From: Paraburkholderia piptadeniae | GTDB taxonomy: Bacteria; Pseudomonadota; Gammaproteobacteria; Burkholderiales; Burkholderiaceae | Direction: 5' to 3' | Assembly: GCF_900007165.1 (NCBI RefSeq) | Contig: NZ_CYGY02000031.1 | Coordinates: 1-41,250 of the forward strand | Length of the DNA stretch: 41,250 nt | Shown here: piece by piece, positions 23,898 through 32,893 of the stretch | Numbering within the stretch: the first letter of the stretch is position 1 | Layout of the letters: each line of letters opens with the position of its first letter | Notes under the pieces: generated by a model | The model's input: only the letters and a program-made list of their open reading frames with translations | Told to the model about the DNA's origin: nothing | Databases searched by the model: none | Program-made: the position numbers and the translations under genes

Positions 23898-24033
23898 GAA
23901 TCAGGATTCCCGCTGTTGAATAACGAGTTTGACGACCATGAAAGTCGTAAGGGTATCGCTAATGTCTTTTGGAATCAATGTTCATTGGTCGGACGAAAGG
24001 TCGTCCAGGTGGCACACGCCGGCCGCCGACGCC

Positions 24034-24085
24034 AGATTTGACAAATCTTGACGCACACTTTATCTCGATCGAGATAAGCTTATCT
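24034..24085. promoter_or_regulatory. Cluster of three palindromes, probable operator
   Basis: AGATTTG-A-CAAATCT (24034-24048); TTATCTCGATCGAGATAA, a perfect 18-bp dyad (24060-24077); and AGATAAGCTTATCT, a perfect 14-bp dyad (24072-24085) sharing a half-site with the previous one. The half-site TTATCT occurs three times. Such dyads are typical of dimeric repressors. The 18-bp dyad overlaps the -10 and start of a plus-strand promoter. Confidence 0.65.
24038..24066 (+). promoter_or_regulatory. Plus-strand promoter for the candidate sRNA
   Basis: TTGACA (24038-24043, perfect -35), 17-nt spacer, TATCTC (24061-24066, weak -10). Predicted start near 24073. Confidence 0.5.
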
Positions 24086-24231
24086 TTGAGGTTCGATGTT
24101 GGACGACTCTCATGCCTCGTCGTCCCGACAGTCTGCACGCCGGAATCATGTCATGCGTCGACCTTTTGCGGGATGGCTAATCCCCAGCCACTGCTCGAAG
24201 GCGTGCCCATTGCGGGCACGCCTCTTTTTTT
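24073..24231 (+). ncRNA. Candidate small RNA, about 160 nt
   Basis: Between the promoter-like pair and a strong plus-strand terminator there is no protein gene, but three hairpins in series: GGACGAC/GTCGTCC (24101-24125), TGGCT/AGCCA (24174-24190), and the terminator stem (24199-24223). The terminator is oriented to the plus strand only and no plus-strand gene precedes it, so it needs a transcript of its own. No known RNA family was recognised. Confidence 0.5.
24199..24231 (+). terminator. Orphan plus-strand Rho-independent terminator
   Basis: AGGCGTGCCC, ATTGC loop, GGGCACGCCT, C, then seven T. Perfect 10-bp stem. No T-run on the minus strand, so it does not look like the maeB terminator. 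Confidence 0.88.
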
Positions 24232-24279
24232 GCCTGCGCAGGCTAACAAACGCCAGCCCGCGCGAGACAAACGACAGAC

Positions 24280-26574
24280 TTAACGCGACGCGTTCACGTC
24301 GGCGACCAGCAGCGCCGTCATGTTGACGATCCGGCGCACCGTCGCGGAAGGCGTCAGCACGTGCACCGGCTGCGCCGCGCCCAGCAGCATCGGCCCGATG
24401 GCGATGTTGTTGCCCGCCGCCGTCTTCAGCAGGTTGTACGAGATATTCGCGGCGTCGATGTTGGGCATCACGAGCAGGTTCGCGTCCCCTTCCAGCGTCG
24501 AATCCGCCAGCACTTCGCGGCGCAGGTTCGCATCCAGCGCGAGGTCGCCGTGCATTTCGCCATCCACCTGAAGTTGCGGCGCGCGTTCCTGCAAGATAGC
24601 GAGTACATCGCGCATTTTCTGCGCAGAAGGCGCATTGCTCGAACCGAAATTGGAATGCGACACCAGCGCGATCTTCGGCTCGATGCCGAAGCGGCGCACT
24701 TCTTCCGCCGCCATGATCGTGATTTCGGCCAGTTCTTCCGCCGTCGGATCGACGTTCACGTGCGTATCCACGAGGAAAATCTGCCGGCCCGGCAGCACCA
24801 GCGCGTTCATCGCCGCGTAGACCTTCGCGCCCTCCTTCTTGCCGATCACCTGGTCGATGAAGTGCAGATGGCGGTGCGTCGTGCTGACCGTGCCGCAGAT
24901 CATGCCGTCGGCGTGACCCTTCTTCACCAGCATCGAGCCGATCAGCGTCGTGCGGCGGCGCATTTCGAGCTTCGCCATCTGCTGGGTGAAGCCCTTGCGG
25001 CACATCATCTTGTGGTACGCCTGCCAGAAGTCGCGATAGCGCTCGTCGTGATCGGTGTTGACCACGGTGTAATCCTGGCCGTTGACGAGGCGCAGGCCGT
25101 ACTTCGCAATGCGCTGCTCGATGACGGCGGGACGGCCGATCAGGATCGGCTTCGCGAGCTTCTCGTCGACGACGATCTGCACCGCCCGCAGCACGCGCTC
25201 TTCTTCGCCCTCCGCGAACACGATGCGCTTCTTCTCCGGCTCGACGCCGCGCGCGAGCTGGAAGATCGGCTTCATCGTCGTTCCGCTGTGGTAGACGAAC
25301 TGCTGCAGATGCTGCGTGTAAGCCTCCATGTCCTCGATCGGACGCGTGGCGACGCCCGAATCCATCGCGGCCTGCGCGACTGCGGGCGCGATCTTGACGA
25401 TCAGGCGCGGATCGAAAGGCTTCGGAATCAGATATTCCGGACCGAACGACAGGTCCTGAATGCCGTACGCCGTCGCGACGATGTCAGACTGCTCCTGGCG
25501 CGCCAGTTCCGCGATCGCGTTGACCGCGGCGATTTCCATTTCCTTCGTAATGACCGTCGCGCCCACGTCGAGCGCGCCACGGAAAATGAACGGGAAGCAC
25601 AGGACGTTGTTGACCTGATTCGGATAGTCGGTGCGGCCCGTCGCGATCACGGCATCAGGGCGCACTTCCAGCGCGAGTTCCGGCAGGATTTCCGGCGTCG
25701 GATTGGCGAGCGCGAGAATGAGCGGCTTGTCCGCCATCTGCTTGACCATTTCCTGCTTCAGCACGCCGCCCGCCGACAGTCCGAGGAACACGTCCGCGCC
25801 GGCGATCACGTCCGACAGCGTGCGCGCGTCGGTTTCACGCGCGAAGCGCTCCTTGTCCGGGTCCATCAGTTCCACGCGGCCCTTGTAGACGACGCCGGCC
25901 AGGTCGGTCACGAAGATGTTTTCGAGCGGCAGGCCGAGATCGACGAGCAGGTTCAGACACGCGAGCGCCGCCGCGCCCGCACCCGACGCGACCAGCTTCA
26001 CTTCGCGGATGTCCTTGCCGATCACCTTCAGCCCGTTCGTGAACGCCGCCGCGACTACGATCGCCGTGCCGTGCTGGTCGTCGTGGAAGACGGGAATCTT
26101 CATGCGCTTGCGGCACTCGCGCTCGACGATGAAGCAGTCGGGCGCCTTGATGTCTTCCAGGTTGATGCCGCCGAAAGTCGGCTCCAGCGCGGCGATCACC
26201 TCGACCAGTTTGTGCGGGTCCGTCTCGTTCAATTCGATGTCGAACACGTCGATCCCGGCAAACTTCTTAAAGAGGACGGCCTTGCCTTCCATCACGGGCT
26301 TCGACGCGAGCGGCCCGATATTGCCGAGGCCGAGCACCGCGGTGCCGTTCGACACGACGCCGACCAGGTTGCTGCGTGCCGTGAATCGTGCGGCATTGAG
26401 CGGATTCTCGACGATCGCTTCACACGCGAACGCAACGCCCGGCGAGTACGCCAGCGCCAGATCGCGCTGGTTGATCATCTGCTTCGTCGGGGCGATCGCG
26501 ATTTTCCCGGGGGTCGGGAATTCGTGATAATCGAGAGCGGCTTCACGGAGTTTGGTATTGACGGGAGTCGACAT
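24280..26574 (-). CDS. maeB: NADP-dependent malic enzyme with phosphotransacetylase-like domain
   Basis: 764 aa, normal for MaeB. Residues 1 to about 420 are the malic enzyme part: catalytic Tyr43 (YSPGVAFACE), metal-binding PVFHDDQHGTA, and nucleotide-binding VASGAGAAALACLNL. Residues about 430-764 resemble phosphotransacetylase (RIVFAEGEEERVLRAVQIV, GPMLLGAAQPVHVL) and are thought to be regulatory rather than catalytic in this class. Decarboxylates malate to pyruvate with NADPH formation, feeding gluconeogenesis and biosynthesis. Divergent from thiL across a 252-nt gap. Confidence 0.96.
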   Translation of the reverse strand: MSTPVNTKLREAALDYHEFPTPGKIAIAPTKQMINQRDLALAYSPGVAFACEAIVENPLNAARFTARSNLVGVVSNGTAVLGLGNIGPLASKPVMEGKAVLFKKFAGIDVFDIELNETDPHKLVEVIAALEPTFGGINLEDIKAPDCFIVERECRKRMKIPVFHDDQHGTAIVVAAAFTNGLKVIGKDIREVKLVASGAGAAALACLNLLVDLGLPLENIFVTDLAGVVYKGRVELMDPDKERFARETDARTLSDVIAGADVFLGLSAGGVLKQEMVKQMADKPLILALANPTPEILPELALEVRPDAVIATGRTDYPNQVNNVLCFPFIFRGALDVGATVITKEMEIAAVNAIAELARQEQSDIVATAYGIQDLSFGPEYLIPKPFDPRLIVKIAPAVAQAAMDSGVATRPIEDMEAYTQHLQQFVYHSGTTMKPIFQLARGVEPEKKRIVFAEGEEERVLRAVQIVVDEKLAKPILIGRPAVIEQRIAKYGLRLVNGQDYTVVNTDHDERYRDFWQAYHKMMCRKGFTQQMAKLEMRRRTTLIGSMLVKKGHADGMICGTVSTTHRHLHFIDQVIGKKEGAKVYAAMNALVLPGRQIFLVDTHVNVDPTAEELAEITIMAAEEVRRFGIEPKIALVSHSNFGSSNAPSAQKMRDVLAILQERAPQLQVDGEMHGDLALDANLRREVLADSTLEGDANLLVMPNIDAANISYNLLKTAAGNNIAIGPMLLGAAQPVHVLTPSATVRRIVNMTALLVADVNASR

Positions 26575-26826
26575 AAGCGGACGTGAAAGTGCGGATTAGA
26601 ATAGATGTTCGACGGCATTGTAGCGCCAATCCCACAAATCGAAGCCTGCAATCCGGGTGCAGGTGCCGCGACTGAAACAGCGTGAAAGGAAAAGCGCGCG
26701 GTTTCGTCCCGGGTCTCACGGCGACTACAATGCGCGCGTTTAGCGTCGTGTTCGCTTCCTGTTCGCGTTTCTTGAGCCTGTCGATTCATCCCCTTCGGCC
26801 GCCCTTTCGCACTGCCACGCCCATTT
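26575..26826. promoter_or_regulatory. Divergent maeB/thiL promoter region
   Basis: Two CTACAATG -10 motifs, one per strand: minus strand near 26617-26624 for maeB and plus strand near 26724-26731 for thiL (ACGGCGACTACAATGCG). The -35 regions are weak on both sides. No operator-like dyad was seen. Confidence 0.45.
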
Positions 26827-27822
26827 ATGCTTTCAGAGTTTTCGCTCATCGAACGCTTCTTCGCGCGCCGCGCGTCAGATTCGACTTACCCGCAGCGCGC
26901 CGCGCTTGGAATCGGCGACGATTGCGCGCTGCTCGCCCCGCCCGCCGGCGAGATGCTCGCCATTTCGACGGACATGCTGGTCGAAGGCCGTCACTTCCTT
27001 CCCGATGTCGATCCGAAAGCGCTCGGTCACAAGGCGCTCGCGGTGAATCTGTCTGATCTCGCCGCGATGGGCGCGAAACCTCTGGCGTTCACGCTGGCGT
27101 TTTCGTTGCCTAAGGCCGACGCCGACTGGCTATCCGCGTTCAGCGACGGGCTCTTCGATCTGGCCGAACGCCACGGCTGCGAATTGATCGGCGGCGATAC
27201 GACGGGCGGGCCGCTGAATTTGTGCATCACCGTGTTCGGCTCGGTGCCTACGCAGAGCGCGCTGCGCCGCGATGCCGCGCAGCGCGGCGACGACATCTGG
27301 GTGTCGGGCACATTGGGCGACGCGCGCGCGAGTCTTGGCGTGCAGCGCGGCGAGTGGTCCGCCGATGCAAGCGACACCGCAACATTCCGCCGCGCGATGG
27401 AGCTGCCCGAGCCGCGCATCGCGCTCGGCCTCGCGCTGCGCGGCGTGGCGCGCGCGGCGCTCGACATTTCGGATGGTCTCGCGGGCGACCTGATGCACAT
27501 TCTGGAACGCTCGCACCTGAACGCAACGGTCGACGCCGATGCGCTGCCGCGCTCGGATGCGCTGCGCCGCCTTTCCACCGACATCCAGCGCCGCTGCACG
27601 ATCGCGGGTGGCGACGATTACGAGCTGTGCTTCACCGCGCCGGCGTCCGCGCGTGGCGCAGTCGTTGCAGCGGGTCAACAGGCGAGTGTACCCGTGACGC
27701 GCGTCGGTACAATAACTCCACTCGACTCAGCCGGCGCGGTGCCCACCATCTCCTGGCACGACGCGTCGGGCGCCCCCCTCACTTTGACGTTGCAAGGCTT
27801 CGACCATTTCCATGCAGAATGA
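26827..27822 (+). CDS. thiL: Thiamine-monophosphate kinase
   Basis: 331 aa. Motifs GIGDDCALL (28-36), STDMLVEGRHF (47-57), AVNLSDLAAMGA and IGGDTTGG are typical of ThiL of the PurM/ThiL ATP-binding family. Phosphorylates thiamine monophosphate to thiamine diphosphate in the cytoplasm. No obvious ribosome-binding site before the ATG. Its stop overlaps the pgpA start by 11 nt, indicating an operon. Confidence 0.96.
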   Translation: MLSEFSLIERFFARRASDSTYPQRAALGIGDDCALLAPPAGEMLAISTDMLVEGRHFLPDVDPKALGHKALAVNLSDLAAMGAKPLAFTLAFSLPKADADWLSAFSDGLFDLAERHGCELIGGDTTGGPLNLCITVFGSVPTQSALRRDAAQRGDDIWVSGTLGDARASLGVQRGEWSADASDTATFRRAMELPEPRIALGLALRGVARAALDISDGLAGDLMHILERSHLNATVDADALPRSDALRRLSTDIQRRCTIAGGDDYELCFTAPASARGAVVAAGQQASVPVTRVGTITPLDSAGAVPTISWHDASGAPLTLTLQGFDHFHAE

Positions 27823-28408
27823 AACCTCGCTTGGCTCCGCCGGCCATTTTTCCGACGCGCCAACGAACGGACGACCGGGCGGATCGCCGAACGGCTCCGA
27901 CCAGGGCGAGCCGCGCGCGCCCAGGCCGCGACGCGCGAATGCGCGCTTCATGCTGTCACATCCGCTGCATATCTTGTCACTGGGTTTCGGCAGCGGCCTG
28001 TCGCCCATCGCGCCGGGCACTTTCGGAACGTTGTTCGCGTGGGCGTCGTTCGCGGCGTTCAGCGCGCAGCTCACGGTCATCGAATGGGGCATTCTGATCG
28101 TCGGCGGCTTCATCGCCGGCATCGGGATCTGCGGCTTTACGGCCAACAGGCTCGGCGTCGACGATCCGTCGTCGGTCGTGTGGGATGAGATCGTCGCGTT
28201 CTGGCTCGTGCTGCTGATGGTCACGCCTGCCACTTTCACCGGCCAGTTGTGGGCGTTCATCGTCTTCCGTTTCTTCGACATGGTGAAGCCGCCGCCCATC
28301 CGGTATTTCGACCGCAGACTGAAAGGCGGCTTTGGCATCATGTTCGACGATCTCGTCGCGGCGTTTTTCACGTTGCTGGTGATTGCGCTCTGGCGGATGT
28401 CGGTCTGA
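27812..28408 (+). CDS. pgpA: Phosphatidylglycerophosphatase A
   Basis: 198 aa membrane protein. Core from about residue 47: LSLGFGSGLSPIAPGTFGTL, DDPSSVVWDEIVAFW, and FRFFDMVKPPPIRYFDRR, typical of PgpA, which removes the phosphate from phosphatidylglycerophosphate to give phosphatidylglycerol. Three or four membrane helices. Residues 1-46 are hydrophilic (Gly, Ser, Pro, Arg) and outside the conserved domain; an internal ATG at residue 47 (MLSHPL) is an alternative start, but the overlap with thiL favours the long form. Confidence 0.93.
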   Translation: MQNETSLGSAGHFSDAPTNGRPGGSPNGSDQGEPRAPRPRRANARFMLSHPLHILSLGFGSGLSPIAPGTFGTLFAWASFAAFSAQLTVIEWGILIVGGFIAGIGICGFTANRLGVDDPSSVVWDEIVAFWLVLLMVTPATFTGQLWAFIVFRFFDMVKPPPIRYFDRRLKGGFGIMFDDLVAAFFTLLVIALWRMSV

Positions 28409-28460
28409 ATTTCTCCTTGTGCTCCTGACGCATCTGGCGTCCCTCTTACCGGAGTCCAGC

Positions 28461-28961
28461 ATGGCTACCGATTCCGTCGTTCATCAACTCGCGATTCGCG
28501 CCGGCAATCGTCTGCGTGACGAGCGGCTGATGCTTGCCACGGCTGAATCCTGCACGGGCGGGATGGTCGCGACGGCCATCACCGACATTTCGGGCAGCAG
28601 CGGATGGTTCGAGCGCGGCTTCGTGACCTACTCGAACCAGGCGAAGATCGAAATGATCGGCGTGCCGTCAGACCTGATCGACAAGCATGGCGCGGTGTCC
28701 GAGCCCGTTGCGCGGGCGATGGTCGAAGGCGCGTTGAGGAATTCCCGCGCGCAGGTCGCGCTGTCGATTACGGGCGTGGCGGGGCCCGGCGGGGGAACGG
28801 AGTCCAAGCCTGTCGGCATGGTGTGTTTCGGCTGGAGCAACCGGCTGCATACCGTCGTCGAAACGCTGGTTTTCAAAGGCGATCGGGAACGGGTCAGAGT
28901 GCAGGCCGCAACGCATGCGCTGCGCGGGCTTTTGATTTTGCTCGACGAGCGCGAGCGTTGA
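28461..28961 (+). CDS. pncC: Nicotinamide-nucleotide amidohydrolase (CinA C-terminal family)
   Basis: 166 aa, the size of stand-alone PncC. Signature LATAESCTGGMVATAITD followed by GSSGWFERGFVTYSN, and SITGVAGPGGGTESKPVGMV. Deamidates nicotinamide mononucleotide to nicotinate mononucleotide in NAD recycling. ATG at 28461 has GGAG 8 nt upstream; the frame is open further back but overlaps pgpA. It lies 52 nt after pgpA. Confidence 0.95.
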   Translation: MATDSVVHQLAIRAGNRLRDERLMLATAESCTGGMVATAITDISGSSGWFERGFVTYSNQAKIEMIGVPSDLIDKHGAVSEPVARAMVEGALRNSRAQVALSITGVAGPGGGTESKPVGMVCFGWSNRLHTVVETLVFKGDRERVRVQAATHALRGLLILLDERER

Positions 28962-29084
28962 TTTTTTCTTTCCTGGTTCCTTGCGAGACAAGCGGACTGA
29001 ATCGCTAGCTTCTTTTTGGTTCTCGCGCCGTCTCCCCGTCACATCATCCACACGCAGTCCACGCCTTGCGCTCTTCGGAAGATC

Positions 29085-29600
29085 ATGGCCTCGAATATTG
29101 ACCGCGATGAACTGATCCGCCGCTTCGATCTCCAGCCGCATCCCGAAGGCGGCTTCTTCCGCGAGACCTACCGGGCGGTCGACTCCGTTCGTCGCGACAA
29201 CTCGACGGCGCGCCGCTCGGCATCGACCGCGATCTACTACCTTCTCTGCGATGGCGCGCACTCCGCGTGGCACCGGATCAAGTCCGACGAACTCTGGCAC
29301 TTCTACGCCGGCGATCCGCTCAATGTGTACGTGCTCGAAGACGACGGCGCGCTCACCGTTCATCGGCTTGGCAATGCGCTCGCCAACGCCGATTGCGTGT
29401 TTCAGGCCGTCGTTCGATCCGGCCGCTGGTTCGCCGCCCAGTGCGACGATGCGACGAGCGTTGCGCTCGTCGGTTGTACAGTCGCGCCGGGATTCGAGTT
29501 CAGCGAATTCGAAATCGCCAGCGTCGAGGCGTTGCTAATCGAGTTTCCGCAGCATCGCGATCTGATTGTGAAGCTGGGTCCGACGACCGGCCAGGGTTGA
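29085..29600 (+). CDS. Cupin-5 (DUF985) family protein
   Basis: 171 aa. N-terminus LIRRFDLQPHPEGGFFRETYR and the segment STAIYYLLCDGAHSAWHRIKSDELWHFYAGDPL are diagnostic for the DUF985/cupin-5 family, a single beta-barrel domain. The His residues WHR and WHFYAG could bind metal or ligand. Function unknown; some relatives are annotated as sugar epimerase-like. Start has GGAAG 5 nt upstream. Convergent with pyrF, 31 nt between the stops. Confidence 0.88.
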   Translation: MASNIDRDELIRRFDLQPHPEGGFFRETYRAVDSVRRDNSTARRSASTAIYYLLCDGAHSAWHRIKSDELWHFYAGDPLNVYVLEDDGALTVHRLGNALANADCVFQAVVRSGRWFAAQCDDATSVALVGCTVAPGFEFSEFEIASVEALLIEFPQHRDLIVKLGPTTGQG

Positions 29601-29631
29601 CCGGCCGCCCCATCAAAGGCACTGCTTTCGC

Positions 29632-30453
29632 CTACGCGTGCCGGAACGCGTTGATACGATCGCGCGTATCCTTCGCCGCCTGCGCCGCCGCGTCCGCCCA
29701 GTCGTCGCCCTTGCCCGCGTAAAGGATCGCGCGCGACGAGTTGATCAGCATCCCCGTGCCCGCCGCAGTGCGGCCGGCCTTCACCGTCGCCTCGACGTCG
29801 CCGCCTTGCGCGCCGATGCCCGGAATCAGCAGCGGCATCTCGCCGACGATCCCGCGCACCACTTCGATTTCCTTCGGGAACGTCGCGCCCACGACGAGGC
29901 CCAGTTGGCCGTTTGCGTTCCACTTTTCCGCCGCGAGGCGCGCGACGGTCTGATACAGCGGACGGCCGCCCGTCTCCAGGAACTGCAGGTCCGAGCCGCC
30001 AGGATTCGACGTGCGGCACAGCACGATCACACCCTTGCCCTCGTGCTCCAGGTAGGGCTCGATCGAATCGAAACCCATATAGGGATTCACCGTGACAGCA
30101 TCGGCGCGATAACGGTCGAACGCTTCGCGCGCATATTGCTCTGCCGTGCTGCCGATGTCGCCGCGCTTCGCGTCGAGAATCACGGGCAGGCCCGGATGCT
30201 TCAGATGGATGTGCGCGATCAGCTGCTCCAGTTGCTCTTCGGCGCGATGCGCGGCGAAGTACGCGATCTGCGGCTTGAACGACGATGCGTAAGGTGCCGT
30301 CGCGTCGACGATCTTCTTGCAGAAATCGAAGATCGCGTCCGAGCGGTTGGCATACGCGCCTGGAAATTTCGACGGCTCAGGGTCGAGCCCGACGCACAGC
30401 AGCGAGTTCGTGGTCTGCCATGCGTGGTCGAGCGTCTGGATGAATGTGGACAT
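29632..30453 (-). CDS. pyrF: Orotidine 5'-phosphate decarboxylase (type 2)
   Basis: 273 aa. LCVGLDPEPSKFP near the N-terminus and the catalytic LDAKRGDIGST with Lys96 mark the type 2 subfamily found in Burkholderiales and actinobacteria. LIPGIGAQGGD and NSSRAILYAG form the phosphate-binding end. Decarboxylates OMP to UMP, last step of pyrimidine synthesis. Confidence 0.97.
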   Translation of the reverse strand: MSTFIQTLDHAWQTTNSLLCVGLDPEPSKFPGAYANRSDAIFDFCKKIVDATAPYASSFKPQIAYFAAHRAEEQLEQLIAHIHLKHPGLPVILDAKRGDIGSTAEQYAREAFDRYRADAVTVNPYMGFDSIEPYLEHEGKGVIVLCRTSNPGGSDLQFLETGGRPLYQTVARLAAEKWNANGQLGLVVGATFPKEIEVVRGIVGEMPLLIPGIGAQGGDVEATVKAGRTAAGTGMLINSSRAILYAGKGDDWADAAAQAAKDTRDRINAFRHA

Positions 30454-30592
30454 AGAAAATCTCGCGGCGCGTCAATGACTGATGAGCCGCGTATTTTACT
30501 CGCGCCGCCGGATGCAGACGCAGCAGCTCCGCGCGCAGCCATTGCAAAGCGACCACGCAGCGGTCACATGGCAATCACGAAAGAGCCCGCGC

Positions 30593-31657
30593 TCATTGCC
30601 CGCGCTTCGCGCCGCGTCCGCCCGCCATCGCGCGCAGTCCCGTTCGCTCGACGGTGAAGCTGAACGAGCGCGCGAGCCGCTCGCCGCGCGCGAGCATCGT
30701 CATACCGTTGGCGGCCGCGCCGCCCGGCAGGTTCATTGCGTTGATCGGATGATCGACGGGTTCGAAGCAGAAAAAGTCCTTCGATGTCGGCGTGTAGAGA
30801 ATGTAGTACTCGGTGCTCGTCGACATCGTCAGCGACAGCCGGCGCTTCGGCCATACCACCGTCGCGTGTCCGCTCCAGCCGGTGAACGCGTGATTGACGA
30901 TCGAGCGCGGCAGCGGATACGCAACGCCGAACTGCCACGCGGGCGGCACGGGCACGTGGCGCACGGGAAGCCAGTCATCACCGGAAAGCCACAGGCCCGC
31001 CGCCGCCGCCGACAGTTGCGTGTCGCCGTCGCGCACGAGAAACGGATGCACGCCGACGCCGAACGGCATCGCTTCGCGTCCCGTGTTTTCGACTTCGAGC
31101 GTAATGACAAGCGTCGCGCCTTCGAGCGCGTAAGTCTGCTTCGCGCGATAAGCGTAGGGCTTGCCGTCGCGCCGGTCGAGCGTCAGCGTGACGCTGTCGT
31201 GATCGGCGGCTGCGACGTCCCACTTCGCGAGCCAGCCGTCGCCGTGGATGGGGAGCGGCTCGCCGGCGCGATTGCACGGCACGTCGATCACACGCTCGCC
31301 CAGCGTGAATTGTCCACCGCCGATCCGGTTCGAATACGGCAACAGCGAATAACATGCGAGATCGTTCGCGTCGGTGTCCGCATCGAGATGGCGGCAGCGC
31401 CTGAACACGGGCACGAGCGTGCCTTCGTTGCGGAAGTCGAAGCGCGTGACGCCGCCGCCGAGCGTTGGCGCCACGTCGAGCCGCAACAGGGAATTGGCGA
31501 GCGTCACGCACGCGACGTCGCCGGCGCTCGCCGCGCCGACCGCCACCGCGGACGTGCTCGGCCCGGCCAGCACCGGCTGCTGCACGGCGGCCGCAAGCCG
31601 CGCTCGCCGCGCGCGAGACTGAGGAGATGACGGAACAGCGGAATTCGCGACAGTCAT
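30593..31657 (-). CDS. Aldose 1-epimerase (mutarotase)
   Basis: 354 aa from the ATG at 31657, chosen for GGGAG 6 nt upstream; the frame is open further up but of Arg-rich non-coding character. GalM-like fold: LLPYSNRIGGGQF, LPIHGDGW and GVHPFLVRDG contain the expected Arg and His residues; FEPVDHPINAMNLP is near the C-terminus. Interconverts alpha and beta anomers of aldoses such as galactose or arabinose. It is the last gene of the sugar operon, 261 nt after the lactonase; that gap shows no clear promoter. The N-terminal 40 residues are Ala/Ser-rich and outside the domain. Confidence 0.92.
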   Translation of the reverse strand: MTVANSAVPSSPQSRARRARLAAAVQQPVLAGPSTSAVAVGAASAGDVACVTLANSLLRLDVAPTLGGGVTRFDFRNEGTLVPVFRRCRHLDADTDANDLACYSLLPYSNRIGGGQFTLGERVIDVPCNRAGEPLPIHGDGWLAKWDVAAADHDSVTLTLDRRDGKPYAYRAKQTYALEGATLVITLEVENTGREAMPFGVGVHPFLVRDGDTQLSAAAAGLWLSGDDWLPVRHVPVPPAWQFGVAYPLPRSIVNHAFTGWSGHATVVWPKRRLSLTMSTSTEYYILYTPTSKDFFCFEPVDHPINAMNLPGGAAANGMTMLARGERLARSFSFTVERTGLRAMAGGRGAKRGQ

Positions 31658-31918
31658 ATCAGGCTCCCATGAGAGGCATCGAACATCGCCATCGGCGCTT
31701 CGGACGGCAGATGGCGGCTTATGCGGGCGGCGCGGCGTAGCGGCCGCCTCTTGGGTCTTTGCTGCATGCTGCCCCTCGCGCGGACTTCCTTCGGGGCGCG
31801 GACTGCCCTGCTCCAGAATGCTTCGTTCGATCACGTGCTTTGCGTGCTTGCTACGCGTGTTTGCTTCGACTACCGGCTACCACTCTGACGCGCGCAGCGC
31901 GCATCGCACTCCAACCGG

Positions 31919-32893
31919 CTACGCGCCCCGTCTTGCCGCGAGCGCCGACGGCGAGCCGTTGAACAGCGGCTCCGGCAAGCCGCGCCGGCCCTGCGTCGCG
32001 ACATACACGCCGCCGGCGCGCGGATCGGCGGCGAGCGCCTGCTCTTCGAGCCCGACACGCGCGCTCGTCACATACAGCGTGCCGAGCTGCGCGCCGCCCA
32101 ACGCGACGCAACTGGGCTGCGCGGTCGGCACATCGATGCGTTCCGTCTCGACGCCGCTCGCGTCATAGCGCACGACGCGTCGTCCGCCCCATTGCGCGTT
32201 CCACAGGCCACCTTCGCTATCGACTGTCGAGCCATCCGGCTCGCCCGTCTCGTCGGTCAGCTTCGCGAACAGGCGCTCGTTCGAAACGCGATCGTCCGCG
32301 TGGTAATCGCACGCGCGAATTTCGCGCGTCGGCGAATCGCAGAAGTACATCGTCGCGCCGTCGGGGCTGAACGCGATACTGTTCGAAATCGCCGGCGATG
32401 GCAACGCCAAACGCTCCAGCGACAGATCGTGATTCAGCCGGTAAAACCCGCCGATCGGCTGCACAGGCGACGCTTCGTCCTTCGTGCCGAACACGAAGCG
32501 TCCCTGGCGATCGCAGCGTCCGTCGTTGACGCGCGTGTTCATGCCCGCTTCGACATCGGCGATGTGCTCGATCTGTCCCGTTGCAAGGTCGAAGAAAGCA
32601 AGCCGCGACGCGAGACCCAACAGCATGTAATGCGGATCGGCGCACAGCGCGAACGTCGAAAGCCGCTCGGGCATGTTCCAGAACGTGCTGCGTCCATCGC
32701 GCGGATCGTACCGCCATAGACGCGCGCCTTCAATATCGGTCCAGTAGAAGAAGCCGCCGCGCGCGTCCCACGTCGCGCCTTCGCCGAGCGCGCATTGCGA
32801 ATCGATGAGCGGCGACGCCTGCACGTTCACCGCCGCGTCGTTCGCCGCGCTTTCCGTCGCGCTTTTCGTCGCGTTTAGCGTCCTGTCGCTCAT
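31919..32893 (-). CDS. SMP-30/gluconolactonase/LRE family sugar lactonase
   Basis: 324 aa. Six-bladed propeller family with metal-binding residues visible: Glu in LGEGATWDARGGFFYWTDI, Asn in RVNDGRCDRQGRF, and Asn/Asp in SNSIAFSPDGATMYFCDSP. Opens aldonolactones to aldonic acids. Its ATG overlaps the stop of the upstream SDR gene by 4 nt (ATGA), implying translational coupling with the dehydrogenase that would make its lactone. Likely substrate galactono- or arabinonolactone, from context. Confidence 0.92.
   Translation of the reverse strand: MSDRTLNATKSATESAANDAAVNVQASPLIDSQCALGEGATWDARGGFFYWTDIEGARLWRYDPRDGRSTFWNMPERLSTFALCADPHYMLLGLASRLAFFDLATGQIEHIADVEAGMNTRVNDGRCDRQGRFVFGTKDEASPVQPIGGFYRLNHDLSLERLALPSPAISNSIAFSPDGATMYFCDSPTREIRACDYHADDRVSNERLFAKLTDETGEPDGSTVDSEGGLWNAQWGGRRVVRYDASGVETERIDVPTAQPSCVALGGAQLGTLYVTSARVGLEEQALAADPRAGGVYVATQGRRGLPEPLFNGSPSALAARRGA

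Larger units (their letters stand above)
23898..24279. other. Regulatory intergenic region between the RNase gene and maeB
   Basis: 382 nt without a protein gene. It holds palindromes at 24034-24085, a plus-strand promoter-like pair, a run of three hairpins ending in a plus-strand terminator (24231), and presumably the RNase promoter: on the minus strand TTGATT, 17 nt, TACCCT near 23952-23980, a weak match. The 10-codon frame 24148-24180 within the sRNA candidate is noted but unsupported. Confidence 0.6.

Noticed and set aside
24148..24180. Ten-codon frame (MSCVDLLRDG) within the candidate sRNA
   Set aside because: Ribosome-binding site is weak and such short frames occur by chance; could be a leader peptide only if the transcript is confirmed.
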